A stretch of 64,000 nt of DNA. Source: Paraburkholderia largidicola (GTDB lineage: Bacteria > Pseudomonadota > Gammaproteobacteria > Burkholderiales > Burkholderiaceae). The DNA is taken from assembly GCF_013426895.1 (NCBI RefSeq), contig NZ_AP023174.1, positions 1,116,001-1,180,000 of the forward strand. Direction: 5' to 3'. How positions within the stretch are numbered: position 1 is the stretch's first letter; every line of letters begins with the position of its first letter. The position numbers and the translations under genes were made by a program. Under the pieces are notes generated by a model that saw nothing but the letters and a program-made list of their open reading frames with translations, was not told the origin of the DNA and searched no databases. This document shows positions 1 through 9,679 of the stretch, one piece after another.

Positions 1-2073
1 CACGGTCCCGAAGTGTGGGGCGGCCCGCCGGGATCGCCTGAAGAAGACGGCGACCGTTACATCGAGATCTGGAATCTCGTCTTCATGCAGTTCAGCCGCG
101 ACGCACAGGGCAACATGACGCCGCTGCCTAAGCAGTGCGTGGACACGGGCATGGGTCTCGAGCGTATCGCGGCCGTGCTGCAGCACGTGCACAGCAACTA
201 CGAGATCGACCTGTTCCAGGCGCTGATCAAGGCGGCCGGGCGCGAAACGGGCGTCGAAGACCTGTCGAACAACTCGCTGAAGGTGATCGCCGATCACATC
301 CGCGCGTGCTCGTTCCTGATCGTCGACGGCGTGATTCCCGGCAACGAAGGCCGCGGCTACGTGCTGCGCCGTATCGTGCGCCGCGCGATCCGCCACGGCT
401 ACAAGTTGGGCCGCAAGGGTTCGTTCTTCCACAAGATGGTGGCCGATCTCGTCGCGCAGATGGGCGGCGCGTATCCCGAACTGAAAGACGCCGAGCAGCG
501 CGTCACGGACGTGCTGCGTCAGGAAGAAGAGCGCTTCTTCGAGACCATCGAGCACGGCATGTCGATCCTCGAAAGCGCGCTGGCCGATCTGGAAGCGAAG
601 GGCGGCAAGACGCTCGACGGCGAAGTCGCGTTCAAGCTGCACGACACCTACGGCTTCCCGCTCGATCTGACGGCGGACGTCTGCCGCGAGCGCGAAGTGA
701 CGGTCGACGAGCCGGCATTCGACGAAGCCATGGCCCGTCAGCGCGAACAGGCGCGTGCGGCCGGCAAGTTCAAGATGGCGCAGGGCCTCGAATACTCGGG
801 CGCGAAGACTACGTTCCACGGCTACGAAGAGATCGTCTTCGACGACGCGAAGGTCACGGCGCTGTATGTCGACGGCGCGTCCGTCAACGAAGTGACGAAG
901 GGTCAGCAGGCCGTCGTCGTGCTCGATCACACACCGTTCTACGCGGAATCGGGTGGTCAGGTCGGCGATCAGGGCGTGCTGGCGAACGCGAGCGTGCGCT
1001 TCGCCGTCGCCGATACGCTCAAGGTGCAGGCGGACGTCGTGGGCCACCACGGCACGCTGGAACAGGGCGCGCTGAAGGTCGGCGACGTCGTGAAGGCTGA
1101 GATCGACGCGATCCGCCGCGCACGCACGGCCCGCAACCACTCGGCTACCCACCTGATGCACAAGGCGCTGCGCGAAGTGCTCGGTGGCCACGTGCAACAG
1201 AAGGGCTCGCTCGTCGACGCCGACAAGACCCGTTTCGACTTCGCGCATAACGCGCCGATGACGGACGAAGAAATCCGCCGCGTCGAAGCCATCGTCAACG
1301 CGGAAGTGTTGGCGAACGCGCCGGGCATCGTGCAGGTGATGCCGTACGACGAAGCGGTGAAGGGTGGCGCCATGGCGCTGTTCGGCGAGAAGTACGGCGA
1401 CGAAGTGCGCGTGCTGGATCTGGGCTTTTCGCGCGAGCTGTGCGGCGGCACGCACGTACATCGCACGGGCGACATCGGCTTCTTCAAGATCGTGATGGAA
1501 GGCGGCGTCGCGGCGGGCATCCGTCGCGTTGAAGCGATCACCGGCGACAACGCGGTGCGTTATGTGCAGGAGCTCGACGCGCGCATCAACGCAGCGGCCG
1601 CGGCGCTGAAGGCGCAGCCGTCGGAACTGACGCAGCGTATCTCGATGGTTCAGGACCAGGTGAAATCGCTGGAAAAGGAACTGGGCGCGCTGAAGTCGAA
1701 GCTTGCGTCGAGCCAGGGCGATGAACTGGCCGGCCAGGCCATAGAGGTCTCCGGCGTGCAGGTGCTGGCGGCGACGCTGGAAGGCGCGGACGTCAAGACG
1801 CTGCGCGAAACCGTCGACAAGCTGAAGGACAAGCTCAAGAGCGCGGCGATCGTGCTGGCGTCCGTCGAAGGCGGCAAGGTCAGCCTGATCGCGGGCGTCA
1901 CGGCCGAGGCGAGCAAGAAGGTCAAGGCGGGTGAACTGGTCAACTTCGTCGCGCAGCAGGTCGGCGGCAAGGGCGGCGGCCGTCCGGATATGGCGCAGGC
2001 GGGCGGCACCGAGCCGGCCAATCTGCCGGCAGCGCTGGCTGGCGTGAAGGGCTGGGTCGAAGCGCAGCTTTAA
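1..2073 (+). CDS. alaS: alanine--tRNA ligase, 5'-truncated by the window edge
   Basis: This enzyme charges tRNA-Ala with alanine in the cytoplasm. The frame is open from base 1, so the N-terminal part of the aminoacylation domain lies outside; 690 residues are visible of about 870 usual for the family. Visible are the end of the catalytic core, the tRNA-recognition segment (motif [20 protein letters not shown] around residue 120), the editing domain with its zinc-binding NHSATHLMH near residue 380 and CGGTH near 480, and the C-terminal coiled-coil and C-Ala region ending in the glycine-rich [16 protein letters not shown]. It ends 31 bp before a strong terminator and is convergent with a lysR gene. 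Confidence 0.97.
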   Translation, partial: HGPEVWGGPPGSPEEDGDRYIEIWNLVFMQFSRDAQGNMTPLPKQCVDTGMGLERIAAVLQHVHSNYEIDLFQALIKAAGRETGVEDLSNNSLKVIADHIRACSFLIVDGVIPGNEGRGYVLRRIVRRAIRHGYKLGRKGSFFHKMVADLVAQMGGAYPELKDAEQRVTDVLRQEEERFFETIEHGMSILESALADLEAKGGKTLDGEVAFKLHDTYGFPLDLTADVCREREVTVDEPAFDEAMARQREQARAAGKFKMAQGLEYSGAKTTFHGYEEIVFDDAKVTALYVDGASVNEVTKGQQAVVVLDHTPFYAESGGQVGDQGVLANASVRFAVADTLKVQADVVGHHGTLEQGALKVGDVVKAEIDAIRRARTARNHSATHLMHKALREVLGGHVQQKGSLVDADKTRFDFAHNAPMTDEEIRRVEAIVNAEVLANAPGIVQVMPYDEAVKGGAMALFGEKYGDEVRVLDLGFSRELCGGTHVHRTGDIGFFKIVMEGGVAAGIRRVEAITGDNAVRYVQELDARINAAAAALKAQPSELTQRISMVQDQVKSLEKELGALKSKLASSQGDELAGQAIEVSGVQVLAATLEGADVKTLRETVDKLKDKLKSAAIVLASVEGGKVSLIAGVTAEASKKVKAGELVNFVAQQVGGKGGGRPDMAQAGGTEPANLPAALAGVKGWVEAQL

Positions 2074-2104
2074 GCCTTCGCGTCACGTAGCATTCGCATC
2101 AACG

Positions 2105-2139
2105 AAAAAGCCGCGAGTCGATGAGACTCGCGGCTTTTT
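2105..2139. terminator. bidirectional intrinsic terminator between alaS and lysR
   Basis: A perfect 15-bp inverted repeat, AAAAAGCCGCGAGTC, a GATGA loop, then GACTCGCGGCTTTTT. The A-run and T-run at the two ends give a U-tract on either strand, so it can stop both alaS (plus) and the convergent lysR gene (minus). Confidence 0.92.
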
Positions 2140-2160
2140 GCTTTTGTGCGTTTGGGTTAC

Positions 2161-3066
2161 TCAGGCAGCCACCTCGACCGCCGGCTTCTCCTGCACGTTC
2201 CCGCTCGCGACCAGCATCCCGCGCAACGCATTCAGTGCCGACGAGAAATGGCCGCGTCGCCAGACCAGCAGCGTTTCGATGCTGCCTAGCTCGGCGAGCG
2301 GATGCACGGCGATATCGTCCGATTCGGGCAGCAGTGCCAGCACCGAGCGCGGCGCGAAAGCCACGCCCGCGCCCGCCGCCACGCACGCGACGATCGCGTG
2401 ATACGAGCCGAGTTCCAGCACCCGCGCGGGCCGGATGCCGTGCTCCATGTACCACTTCTCGATATGCGTGCGGTACGCGCAGCCCACCTCGAACGCGATC
2501 AGCGTCGAAAGCGAAATATCGCCCGCATGACGGATGGGAGGATGACCGCGCGGCGACACCATCACCAGTTCCTCGCGAAACACGGGCACGACCTCGAAGA
2601 GCTCGCCGATCCAGCCGGGATCGAGCGGTGTCGCGACGATCGCCGCATCCACCTCGAATTCGCGCACGCGCTCGATCAGCTTGCCCGTCGTCCCCGTCTC
2701 CAGTTCGAGCGCCACGTCGGGCCACGTCTGGTGGTACTGCGCGAGCAGTCCGGGCAACCGGGTCGCCGCGACGCTCTCCATCGTGCCCAGCCGCAGGCGT
2801 CCGCTCGGACGGGCGTCCTTGACTGCGTGGCGGGCTTCGTCGGCGAGCGCGAGCAGCCGTTCGGCATAGGGCAGCAGCGTTTCGCCCGCGGGCGTCAGCA
2901 CGAGCCGCCGTCCGTCGCGAACGAACAGCTCGGTGCCCAACTGCTCTTCGAGTTGCTTGATACGCGTGGTCACGTTCGATTGCACGCGATTGAGCTTCGC
3001 TGCAGCGCGCGTCACGCCGTTTTCGCGCACGACGGCGCGAAAGATTGTCAGGGCGGCAAGATCCAT
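2161..3066 (-). CDS. LysR-family transcriptional regulator
   Basis: A 301-residue LTTR of normal family length. The N-terminal winged helix-turn-helix (residues 1-60, beginning MDLAALTIFRAVVRENGVTR, with AAAKLNRVQSNVTTRIKQLE as the recognition region) is followed by a periplasmic-binding-protein-like effector domain. The frame stays open 50 codons further upstream, but the ATG at 3066 fits the family start and has GGAGAG five bases in front. It is divergent from the MFS gene at 3191, the classic arrangement in which an LTTR controls its neighbour; that target is an inference. Effector unknown. Confidence 0.9.
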   Translation of the reverse strand: MDLAALTIFRAVVRENGVTRAAAKLNRVQSNVTTRIKQLEEQLGTELFVRDGRRLVLTPAGETLLPYAERLLALADEARHAVKDARPSGRLRLGTMESVAATRLPGLLAQYHQTWPDVALELETGTTGKLIERVREFEVDAAIVATPLDPGWIGELFEVVPVFREELVMVSPRGHPPIRHAGDISLSTLIAFEVGCAYRTHIEKWYMEHGIRPARVLELGSYHAIVACVAAGAGVAFAPRSVLALLPESDDIAVHPLAELGSIETLLVWRRGHFSSALNALRGMLVASGNVQEKPAVEVAA

Positions 3067-3068
3067 TG

Positions 3069-3083
3069 ATCTCTCCGTGAGAT
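3069..3083. promoter_or_regulatory. candidate LysR-type binding site in the lysR/MFS intergenic region
   Basis: The dyad ATCTC-N5-GAGAT contains a T-N11-A core as in LTTR boxes. It lies 2 bp in front of the lysR start codon and covers its ribosome binding site, so it could serve autoregulation. The rest of the 124-bp intergenic region is relatively AT-rich (for example ATTATTCATTTTATGAG near 3098-3114) and should hold both promoters, but I cannot place them firmly. Confidence 0.3.
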
Positions 3084-3190
3084 TAAACCTATCCGTATTA
3101 TTCATTTTATGAGATCGAATGGTCAAGATACGATGGTCGTGAAAAAAACCATTCCCGTGCTGTCCGATCCCGGAACGCCGGGCCACCGCC

Positions 3191-4438
3191 ATGTCATCGA
3201 TGAACGATTTCGCCACCCATACCCTCCAGCAAAACCACGCTTCACCTCATGCCGCGCGCCGCGCCGCGCTCGCCTGCATGGCAGCGCTTGCTGTCGCGCT
3301 CGGCGTCGGCCGCTTCGCCTTTACGCCGCTGTTGCCGTTGATGCTCCGTGGCGGTGAACTCGATATCCGACACGGCGGCTGGCTCGCGTCGCTCAACTAC
3401 GCGGGGTACTTTCTCGGCGCGATCGGCTGCGTCGCGCTGCGCATGGACGCCGCTCGCGTGGTAAACGCGGGTCTCGCGTCGACTGTGCTGCTCGTACTCG
3501 CGATGGGCGTCACGCATCAGTTCTGGGTGTGGGCGGTGGTACGTTTCGTCGCGGGCGCGATCAGCGCGTGGACCTTCGTGTTCGCGTCGCAATGGGGCTT
3601 GCGCCGGCTTGCCGAACTCGGCGCGAACGAGTGGGGCGGCGTGATCTACACAGGTCCGGGCCTCGGCATCGCCGCGACGGGCCTGCTGGTCAGCGCGGCG
3701 GGCGGATATGGTGCGTCGGCGGGCTGGATCGGTTTTGGGCTCCTATCGGCCGTGCTGACGGTGCTCGTGTGGCGCACGTTCGAGCCGGCATCGACGGCGA
3801 AGGCGGGCGCACGCGCATCGGCGGACAAGGACGCGTCGACGCAGACTGACGCGCATCGGCATCGCGCGCATCTGCATCGCGCGGATGCTCTCTGGCTGAT
3901 CGTCCTCTATGGCGTGCCTGGCTTCGGCTACATCATCACCGCCACGTTTTTGCCCGTGATCGCCCGCGCTGCGTTGCCGGTGGATTCGCCGTGGCCCGAC
4001 CTGTTCTGGCCGATGTTCGGCGGCGCGCTGGTGGTTGGCGCGCTGGCGGGCGCGCGTCTGCCGGCGCACTGGGACAACCGCACGCTGCTGGCGGGTTGCT
4101 ACGTGCTGCAGGCGCTCGGCATTCTCGCGGGCATCGTGTCGCCGACGGCGGGCGGATTCGCGCTCGGCAGCGCGCTGATCGGCTTGCCGTTTACGGCTAT
4201 CACGCTATTCGCGATGCGCGAGGCGCGCCGGTTGCACGGCGACAACGCGGCGGGACTGATGGGCTATGCGACGGCGGCCTACGGCCTCGGGCAGATCGCG
4301 GGGCCGCTCGTCGCCGCGCCGATCGCCGCGCACACCGGTTCGTTCACGCTGGCGTTGTGGCTGGCGGCGCTCAGTTTGCTCGCCGGAGCCGTGGGTCTCG
4401 TCGTGGTGGCGGTGCTGCGGCCGTTATTGCGCGGCTGA
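3191..4438 (+). CDS. YbfB/YjiJ-type major facilitator superfamily transporter
   Basis: A 415-residue inner-membrane protein with 12 likely transmembrane segments, starting near residue 27 (LACMAALAVALGVGRFAFTP, the GRFAFTPLLP signature of the YbfB/YjiJ MFS group). The segments split into two bundles around a polar cytoplasmic loop at residues 197-231, which is unusually charged and carries four closely spaced histidines (AHRHRAHLHR). Substrate unknown. An alternative start lies three codons downstream (ATG at 3200). It is transcribed away from the LysR gene, which probably regulates it. Confidence 0.85.
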   Translation: MSSMNDFATHTLQQNHASPHAARRAALACMAALAVALGVGRFAFTPLLPLMLRGGELDIRHGGWLASLNYAGYFLGAIGCVALRMDAARVVNAGLASTVLLVLAMGVTHQFWVWAVVRFVAGAISAWTFVFASQWGLRRLAELGANEWGGVIYTGPGLGIAATGLLVSAAGGYGASAGWIGFGLLSAVLTVLVWRTFEPASTAKAGARASADKDASTQTDAHRHRAHLHRADALWLIVLYGVPGFGYIITATFLPVIARAALPVDSPWPDLFWPMFGGALVVGALAGARLPAHWDNRTLLAGCYVLQALGILAGIVSPTAGGFALGSALIGLPFTAITLFAMREARRLHGDNAAGLMGYATAAYGLGQIAGPLVAAPIAAHTGSFTLALWLAALSLLAGAVGLVVVAVLRPLLRG

Positions 4439-4460
4439 GCGGACGTAAAACAACGTCCGC
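4439..4460 (+). terminator. hairpin directly after the MFS stop codon
   Basis: A perfect 8-bp stem, GCGGACGT, loop AAAACA, ACGTCCGC, begins at the first base after the stop. There is no T-run behind it, so it may be a 3'-end stabiliser rather than a true intrinsic terminator. The remaining bases up to 4663 show no further gene. Confidence 0.4.
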
Positions 4461-4663
4461 AAGCATCGCGACGAACCCGCAACGACGCTCACCTCTCCCT
4501 TCTACTGTCTGTGGACGGACTCACGTACACACAGCCTCTCAACCTCACCAAACGCCCCAATCCCGCCAGATCAGCCCGTCAGAAACAAATTCAGCACCCG
4601 CCGCACTAAAATGTCCGCTTTCCAGTCATCTCTGCGCGCCCATCGCCGGGTGCGCCGCCTGCC

Positions 4664-5695
4664 ATGCAACATTTTGCGTCGGACAACTACGCCGGTATCT
4701 GCCCCGAGGCGCTCGAAGCGCTGATCGCCGCCAACAACAGCGGCCACGAACCGGCCTACGGCGACGACTCGTGGACGCAGCAAGTCTGCGACCGTCTGCG
4801 CAACCTGTTCCAGACCGACTGCGAAGTGTTCTTCGTGTTCAACGGTACGGCGGCGAACTCGCTGGCGCTGGCGTCGTTGTGCCAGTCCTACCACTCCGTG
4901 ATCTGCCACGAACTGGCGCACATCGAAACGGACGAATGCGGCGGCCCTGAGTTCTTCTCGAACGGCTCGAAGCTGCTGACGGCGCCGGGCGTCGGCGGCA
5001 AGCTCACGCCCGATGCAATCGAAGCCGTCGTCACGCGCCGCGCCGATATCCACTATCCGAAGCCCAAGGTCGTCACGCTCACGCAATCGACGGAAGTGGG
5101 CACCGTGTACAGCGTCGAGGAAATTCGCGCGATCGCGGCGATCGCGAAGCGCCGCCACCTGAAGGTGCACATGGACGGCGCGCGCTTCGCGAACGCCGTT
5201 GCCGCGCTCGACGTGCATCCGTCGGAGATCACGTGGCGCGCGGGCGTCGACGTGCTGTGCTTCGGCGGCACGAAGAACGGCTTGCCCGTGGGCGAGGTGG
5301 TCGTGTTCTTCGATCGCGCGCTCGCCGATGACTTCGCGTATCGCCTCAAGCAGGCGGGACAGCTTGCCTCGAAGATGCGCTTCATCTCCGCGCCGTGGCT
5401 CGGCCTGCTCGACAACGATGTCTGGCTGCGCAACGCGCGCCACGCGAACGCGATGGCGCAACTGATGGAATCGCGCCTCGCGGAAATTCCGGGCGTCAGC
5501 ATCATGTTCCCGACGGAAACGAACGCCGTGTTCGCGCAACTGCCGCCGCAGGTCGCGAAGGCGATGCGTACGCGCGGCTGGAAGTTCTACGAGTTCATCG
5601 GCGCGGGCGGCTGCCGGTTGATGTGCGCGTGGGACACGCAGCCGGAAACGGTCGAGCGCTTCGTCGCGGAAGTCCGCGAGTTGTGCGCCGCTTGA
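4664..5695 (+). CDS. ltaE: low-specificity L-threonine aldolase
   Basis: A PLP-dependent, fold-type I enzyme that splits threonine or allo-threonine into glycine and acetaldehyde. The 343-residue length suits the family. Visible motifs are the N-terminal FASDNYAGICPEAL, FNGTAANSLAL (cofactor phosphate region, about 59-69), the DGARFAN motif (171-177) that supplies the PLP-stacking aspartate and arginine, and the Schiff-base lysine K204 in CFGGTKNGLPVG. The ATG at 4664 follows an AT-poor leader without a strong Shine-Dalgarno sequence. It stands alone between the MFS gene and the dehydrogenase cluster. Confidence 0.9.
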   Translation: MQHFASDNYAGICPEALEALIAANNSGHEPAYGDDSWTQQVCDRLRNLFQTDCEVFFVFNGTAANSLALASLCQSYHSVICHELAHIETDECGGPEFFSNGSKLLTAPGVGGKLTPDAIEAVVTRRADIHYPKPKVVTLTQSTEVGTVYSVEEIRAIAAIAKRRHLKVHMDGARFANAVAALDVHPSEITWRAGVDVLCFGGTKNGLPVGEVVVFFDRALADDFAYRLKQAGQLASKMRFISAPWLGLLDNDVWLRNARHANAMAQLMESRLAEIPGVSIMFPTETNAVFAQLPPQVAKAMRTRGWKFYEFIGAGGCRLMCAWDTQPETVERFVAEVRELCAA

Positions 5696-5841
5696 CTTGC
5701 GTGCGTTGAACGCCGGGCGAGTGGTGACGGAACAATAAAACGGCAACGCGCAGCCGCTGCCGTGATGGTCGCAGTCAGGCGCTCACGCCGTCTCGGACGG
5801 CGCGAGCACGGAATCCTCGATAACAACGGAGACGCATCGCC

Positions 5842-6990
5842 ATGGCCTACATCTACTATCTGACGCACATTCATCTCGGCTACGACGCGCTCGCGCAGTT
5901 GCCGGCGGAGTGCGAGCGCTCGGGCATCAGACGCCCGCTCGTGGTGACGGACAAGGGCGTGATGGCGGCGGGCGTCGCGCAGCAGGCAATCGACGCGTTG
6001 AAACTGTCCGGCGTGCCCATCTTCGACGACACGCCGTCGAACCCCACGGAAGCGATGGTGATGGCGGCTGCGCAGCGTTATCGGGAGGAAGGCTGCGACG
6101 GGCTGGTGGCGATAGGCGGCGGCTCGTCGATCGATCTGGCCAAGGGCGTCGCGATCATGGCGACGCATCCGGGCACGATGACGGACTACGCGACGATCGA
6201 AGGCGGCAGCGCAAAGATCACCGACAAGGCCGCGCCGCTGATCGCGATTCCGACCACGGCGGGCACGGGCAGCGAAGTGGCGCGCGGCGCAATCGTGATC
6301 CTGGACGATGGCCGCAAGCTCGGCTTCCATTCCTGGCATCTGCTGCCGAAGGCGGCGATCTGCGATCCCGGTCTCACGCTCGGCCTGCCGCCGTCGCTGA
6401 CGGCTGCGACGGGCATGGACGCGATCGCGCACTGCATCGAAACGTTTCTCGCGCCGTCGTTCAATCCGCCTGCCGACGGCATTGCGCTCGACGGTCTGGA
6501 GCGCGCGTGGGCGAACATCGAACTTGCGACGCGCGACGGCCAGAACCGCGACGCGCGCCTGCATATGATGAGCGCGTCGATGCAGGGCGCGATGGCGTTC
6601 CAGAAAGGACTCGGCTGCGTGCATTCGCTGTCGCATCCGCTCGGCGGCGTGTCGGTGAACGGGCGCACGTCGCTGCATCACGGCACGCTGAACGCCGTCG
6701 TGCTGCCCGCCGTGCTGCGCTTCAACGAGGGCGCGCCGTCCGTCGTCGAAAACCGCCGTTATGCGCGCATGCGTCGCGTGATGAATCTGCCGGACAACGC
6801 CGATCTCGCCGCAGCGCTGCACGACATGACCGCGCGCCTCGGACTGCCGACGGGCCTGAAGCAGATGGGCGTCGACGAAAGCGCGTTCGACAAGGTCATC
6901 AAGGGCGCGCTCGCCGATCATTGCCACAAGACCAATCCGCGCGAAGCGACGGCCGACAATTATCGGCGGATGCTGATCGAGTCGATGTAA
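5842..6990 (+). CDS. iron-containing (group III) alcohol dehydrogenase
   Basis: A 382-residue cytoplasmic NAD(P)-dependent oxidoreductase of the Fe-ADH family. The nucleotide-binding GGGSSIDLAKG is at 92-102. The metal ligands are recognisable as D193 and H197 (TGMDAIAHCIE), a histidine of GCVHSLSHPLGG (261/265) and H279/H280 (SLHHGTLNAV). The upstream sequence holds AACGGAGACGCATCGCC as ribosome binding region. It is the first gene of a run with a thioesterase and a HAAT ABC transporter (gaps of 30 and 3 bp), so it probably oxidises or reduces a product of the transported compound. Substrate unknown. Confidence 0.9.
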   Translation: MAYIYYLTHIHLGYDALAQLPAECERSGIRRPLVVTDKGVMAAGVAQQAIDALKLSGVPIFDDTPSNPTEAMVMAAAQRYREEGCDGLVAIGGGSSIDLAKGVAIMATHPGTMTDYATIEGGSAKITDKAAPLIAIPTTAGTGSEVARGAIVILDDGRKLGFHSWHLLPKAAICDPGLTLGLPPSLTAATGMDAIAHCIETFLAPSFNPPADGIALDGLERAWANIELATRDGQNRDARLHMMSASMQGAMAFQKGLGCVHSLSHPLGGVSVNGRTSLHHGTLNAVVLPAVLRFNEGAPSVVENRRYARMRRVMNLPDNADLAAALHDMTARLGLPTGLKQMGVDESAFDKVIKGALADHCHKTNPREATADNYRRMLIESM

Positions 6991-7020
6991 GCGCCGTCCC
7001 TTCATCCAACCGCATACGAC

Positions 7021-7485
7021 ATGAACAAACCCGCTCCCGCGCCGCGCACGGCTTACCCGCACTTCCTGTCCATCGCCACGCGCTGGATGGACAACGACGT
7101 GTACGGCCACGTGAACAACGTCGTCTATTACAGCTACTTCGACACCGTCGTGAACGAGTATCTGATCCGCAGCGGCGTGCTCGATATCGAGCACGGCACG
7201 ACGATCGGCCTCGTCGTCGAGACGCAGTGCAACTACTTTTCGCCCATCGTGTTTCCGGATCGCATCGATGCGGGCTTGCGCGTCGTGCGGCTCGGCACGT
7301 CGAGCGTGCGCTACGAAGTGGGGCTGTTCAGGGAAGGCGACGCGGCGCCCGCCGCGCAAGGGCATTTCGTGCATGTGTACGTGGATCGCGAAACGCGCCG
7401 TCCCGTCGCATTGCCCGACACGCTGCGCGCGGCGCTCGAACCGCTGCTCGTCGTGGAAGGCGTGCAAGACGCGCAGGCAGGCTGA
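7021..7485 (+). CDS. 4HBT-type acyl-CoA thioesterase
   Basis: A 154-residue single hotdog-fold protein. The motif ATRWMDNDVYGHVNNVVYYS (about 20-39) is the 4-hydroxybenzoyl-CoA thioesterase signature, with the catalytic aspartate in the WMDND segment and the HVNN helix start. It would hydrolyse an acyl- or aroyl-CoA. The gene lies 30 bp behind the alcohol dehydrogenase and 3 bp before the permease, so the three are very likely co-transcribed. The combination suggests catabolism of an organic acid or alcohol; the compound is not identifiable here. Confidence 0.85.
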   Translation: MNKPAPAPRTAYPHFLSIATRWMDNDVYGHVNNVVYYSYFDTVVNEYLIRSGVLDIEHGTTIGLVVETQCNYFSPIVFPDRIDAGLRVVRLGTSSVRYEVGLFREGDAAPAAQGHFVHVYVDRETRRPVALPDTLRAALEPLLVVEGVQDAQAG

Positions 7486-7488
7486 CGC

Positions 7489-8427
7489 GTGCAGTCGTTC
7501 GTCCTCGATGCGCTGAACGGCGTGAGCTACGGCTTGCTGCTGTTCATGCTCTCAGCGGGATTGACGCTGATTTTCAGCATGCTCGGCGTGCTGAACTTCG
7601 CGCATGCGAGCTTCTACATGCTCGGCGCGTATGTCGGCTTTTCCGTCGCGGCACGCATGGGTTTCTGGTGGGCGCTCGTCGTCGCGCCGCTCGTCGTCGG
7701 GCTGATGGGCGCGGCGCTCGAACGGTGGCTGCTGCGGCGTGTGCGGCCGCACGGGCATCTGGCGGAGTTGCTGCTGACGTTCGGCGCAGCCTATCTGATC
7801 GGCGAAGGCGTGAAGCTCGTGTGGGGCTTGCAGGCGCTAAGCGCCGTCGTGCCGAAAGCGCTCGATGGTCCACTGCTCGACGTATATGGCGTTGCCTTCT
7901 CGCGCTATCGCGCGTTCATGATGGCCGTCGCCGTCGCGATGCTGGCCGTGCTGCACGCGGTGCTGCGCGTATCGAAAGCGGGGCTGATCGTGCGTGCGGC
8001 GCTCACGCATCCGCAAGCCGTCGAAGCGCTCGGTCACGACGTGCCGCGCGTCTTCACGGGCGTGTTCGCGGCGGGCACGGCGCTCGCCGCGCTGGCGGGC
8101 GTGATCGGCGCGCCGCTGTTCGTGCTCGAACCGGCGATGGCCGAATCGGTGGGATCGATCGTGTTCGTCGTGGTCGTGATCGGCGGACTGGGTTCGCTTG
8201 GCGGCGCGCTGGTGGCGTCGCTCGTGATCGGCTGCGTGCAGACCTTCGCGGTCGCTACCGACATTCCGCTCGGCGAGCTGTTCGGCGACTTCGACAACGC
8301 ACTGCCCGCTGCGTGGAGCGCGTTGACGCTCGCGCAACTCGCGCCGCTCGTGCCGTATCTGCTGCTGGTCGCGATGCTCGCCGTGCGCTCGCGCGGCTTC
8401 TTCGGACAACGCGACGACGATGCGTGA
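7489..8427 (+). CDS. HAAT-family ABC transporter permease, LivH type
   Basis: A 312-residue inner-membrane permease of the branched-chain amino acid/amide (HAAT) class. About eight transmembrane segments are visible, with the LivH signature GLTLIFSMLGVLNFAHASFY near the N terminus and VIGGLGSLGGALVASLVIG near residue 230. Translation starts at GTG (7489), three bases after the thioesterase stop. The last 8 bp overlap the next permease gene. Homologues carry amino acids, urea, amides, short carboxylates or aromatics; context does not decide. Confidence 0.88.
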   Translation: MQSFVLDALNGVSYGLLLFMLSAGLTLIFSMLGVLNFAHASFYMLGAYVGFSVAARMGFWWALVVAPLVVGLMGAALERWLLRRVRPHGHLAELLLTFGAAYLIGEGVKLVWGLQALSAVVPKALDGPLLDVYGVAFSRYRAFMMAVAVAMLAVLHAVLRVSKAGLIVRAALTHPQAVEALGHDVPRVFTGVFAAGTALAALAGVIGAPLFVLEPAMAESVGSIVFVVVVIGGLGSLGGALVASLVIGCVQTFAVATDIPLGELFGDFDNALPAAWSALTLAQLAPLVPYLLLVAMLAVRSRGFFGQRDDDA

Positions 8428-9679
8428 TCTGAACCCGTCGCACGATGCGCAGCCTGCCTCGCCGCGCCGACCGATATGGCACGCTGCATTGCCGTGGCTG
8501 GCGCTCGCGGCGCTGCTGATCGTGCCGCCCTGCATATCGACGCAAAGCTGGCTCGTCGCCTGGCTAGCGCAGACGGCGGCGATGATCGTGTTCGCGCTGT
8601 CGTACAACCTGCTGCTCGGCGGCGCCGGGCTGCTGTCGTTCGGGCATGCGGCGTCATCGGGCATCGGCGCGCTGATCGCCGCGCAGCTGTTCAATCGCGT
8701 CGGCGTGCCGTTGCCGCTGCTGCCGTTGATGGGCGGGCTCGGCGGCGCGTTGTTCGGCGCGCTCTATGGTCTCGTTGCGACGCGCCGTTCGGGCACCGCG
8801 TTCGCGATGATCACGCTCGGCATCGGCGAACTCGTCGCGGCGGCGGCGTGGACCTTGCCCGACTGGTTCGGCGGCGAAGCGGGCGTCGCGATCGACCGCA
8901 CGGCGGGCATCGCGGTGCCGGGCTTGACCTTCGGGCCTGCGCGCGAAGCGTACGCGCTGATCGCGTTGTGGTGCGCGCTTGCCGTGATCGCGATGTACCG
9001 GCTGTCGCGCACGCCGTTCATGCGGCTCGCGAATGCCGTGCGCGACAACCCGGTTCGCGCGGCGGCCATCGGCTGCTTTCCGCGCCGCGTGCGATATGAA
9101 GTCGTCGTGTGGTCATCGTTTTTTGCGGGCATTGCGGGCACGCTCGGCCTGATCAACGTCGAACTGGTATCGACGGAAAGCGTCGGCATGCTGCGCTCGG
9201 GGTCGGTGCTGATCGCGACGGTGATCGGCGGAAGCGGGGTGTTTTTCGGGCCGGTGGCGGGGGCCGTCGTGCTGACGTTTTTCAGCGTCGTGGTGGCGAG
9301 CACGACGCGCGCGTGGCTCCTGTATCTCGGGCTGTTCTTCGTGGTCGTGGTGGTGGGCGCGCCCGATGGCATCGCGGGATGGATGCGGCGTCAAACTGCA
9401 CGCATCGCGCGCGATGGCTGGCGCGTGTGCCTGCCGTGGTTTGCTTGCCGCATCGCAAGCGCTTGTATGTGGTCGCTTGCCGTCGTGCTGTGCGTGCAAT
9501 GGGCGTACGCGCAGCGCTTCGGCACCGAAGAGAGCGGCGGTCGCTTCGCGACGATCGGTCCTCTATGGCTCATGGCCTCCGTGCTGTGCCTCGCCGCAAT
9601 CGGCTGGCTGTCGATGCGCGTGGCCGCGCGTATCGACGGCAAGCTCGACGTCGAAACGCGCGCGGAGGTCAGCGAATGA
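8420..9679 (+). CDS. HAAT-family ABC transporter permease, LivM type, with a C-terminal membrane extension
   Basis: The second permease of the transporter, 419 residues. The core shows the LivM motifs YNLLLGGAGLLSFGHAASSG (about residue 56) and the coupling-helix region RTPFMRLANAVRDNPVRAAA. After the usual end (near residue 315, VVGAPDGIAGWM) come about 100 extra residues with two further hydrophobic segments (CMWSLAVVLCVQWAYA and PLWLMASVLCLAAIGWLSM). LivM proteins commonly have a variable length, but this tail is not part of the permease core. It overlaps livH by 8 bp and livG by an ATGA. Confidence 0.85.
   Translation: MRDLNPSHDAQPASPRRPIWHAALPWLALAALLIVPPCISTQSWLVAWLAQTAAMIVFALSYNLLLGGAGLLSFGHAASSGIGALIAAQLFNRVGVPLPLLPLMGGLGGALFGALYGLVATRRSGTAFAMITLGIGELVAAAAWTLPDWFGGEAGVAIDRTAGIAVPGLTFGPAREAYALIALWCALAVIAMYRLSRTPFMRLANAVRDNPVRAAAIGCFPRRVRYEVVVWSSFFAGIAGTLGLINVELVSTESVGMLRSGSVLIATVIGGSGVFFGPVAGAVVLTFFSVVVASTTRAWLLYLGLFFVVVVVGAPDGIAGWMRRQTARIARDGWRVCLPWFACRIASACMWSLAVVLCVQWAYAQRFGTEESGGRFATIGPLWLMASVLCLAAIGWLSMRVAARIDGKLDVETRAEVSE

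Noticed and set aside
5910..8432. An 840-codon open frame on the plus strand across the dehydrogenase, thioesterase and permease genes
   Set aside because: It is in another frame of three well-supported genes, is arginine-rich with no domain, and is a product of the high GC content.
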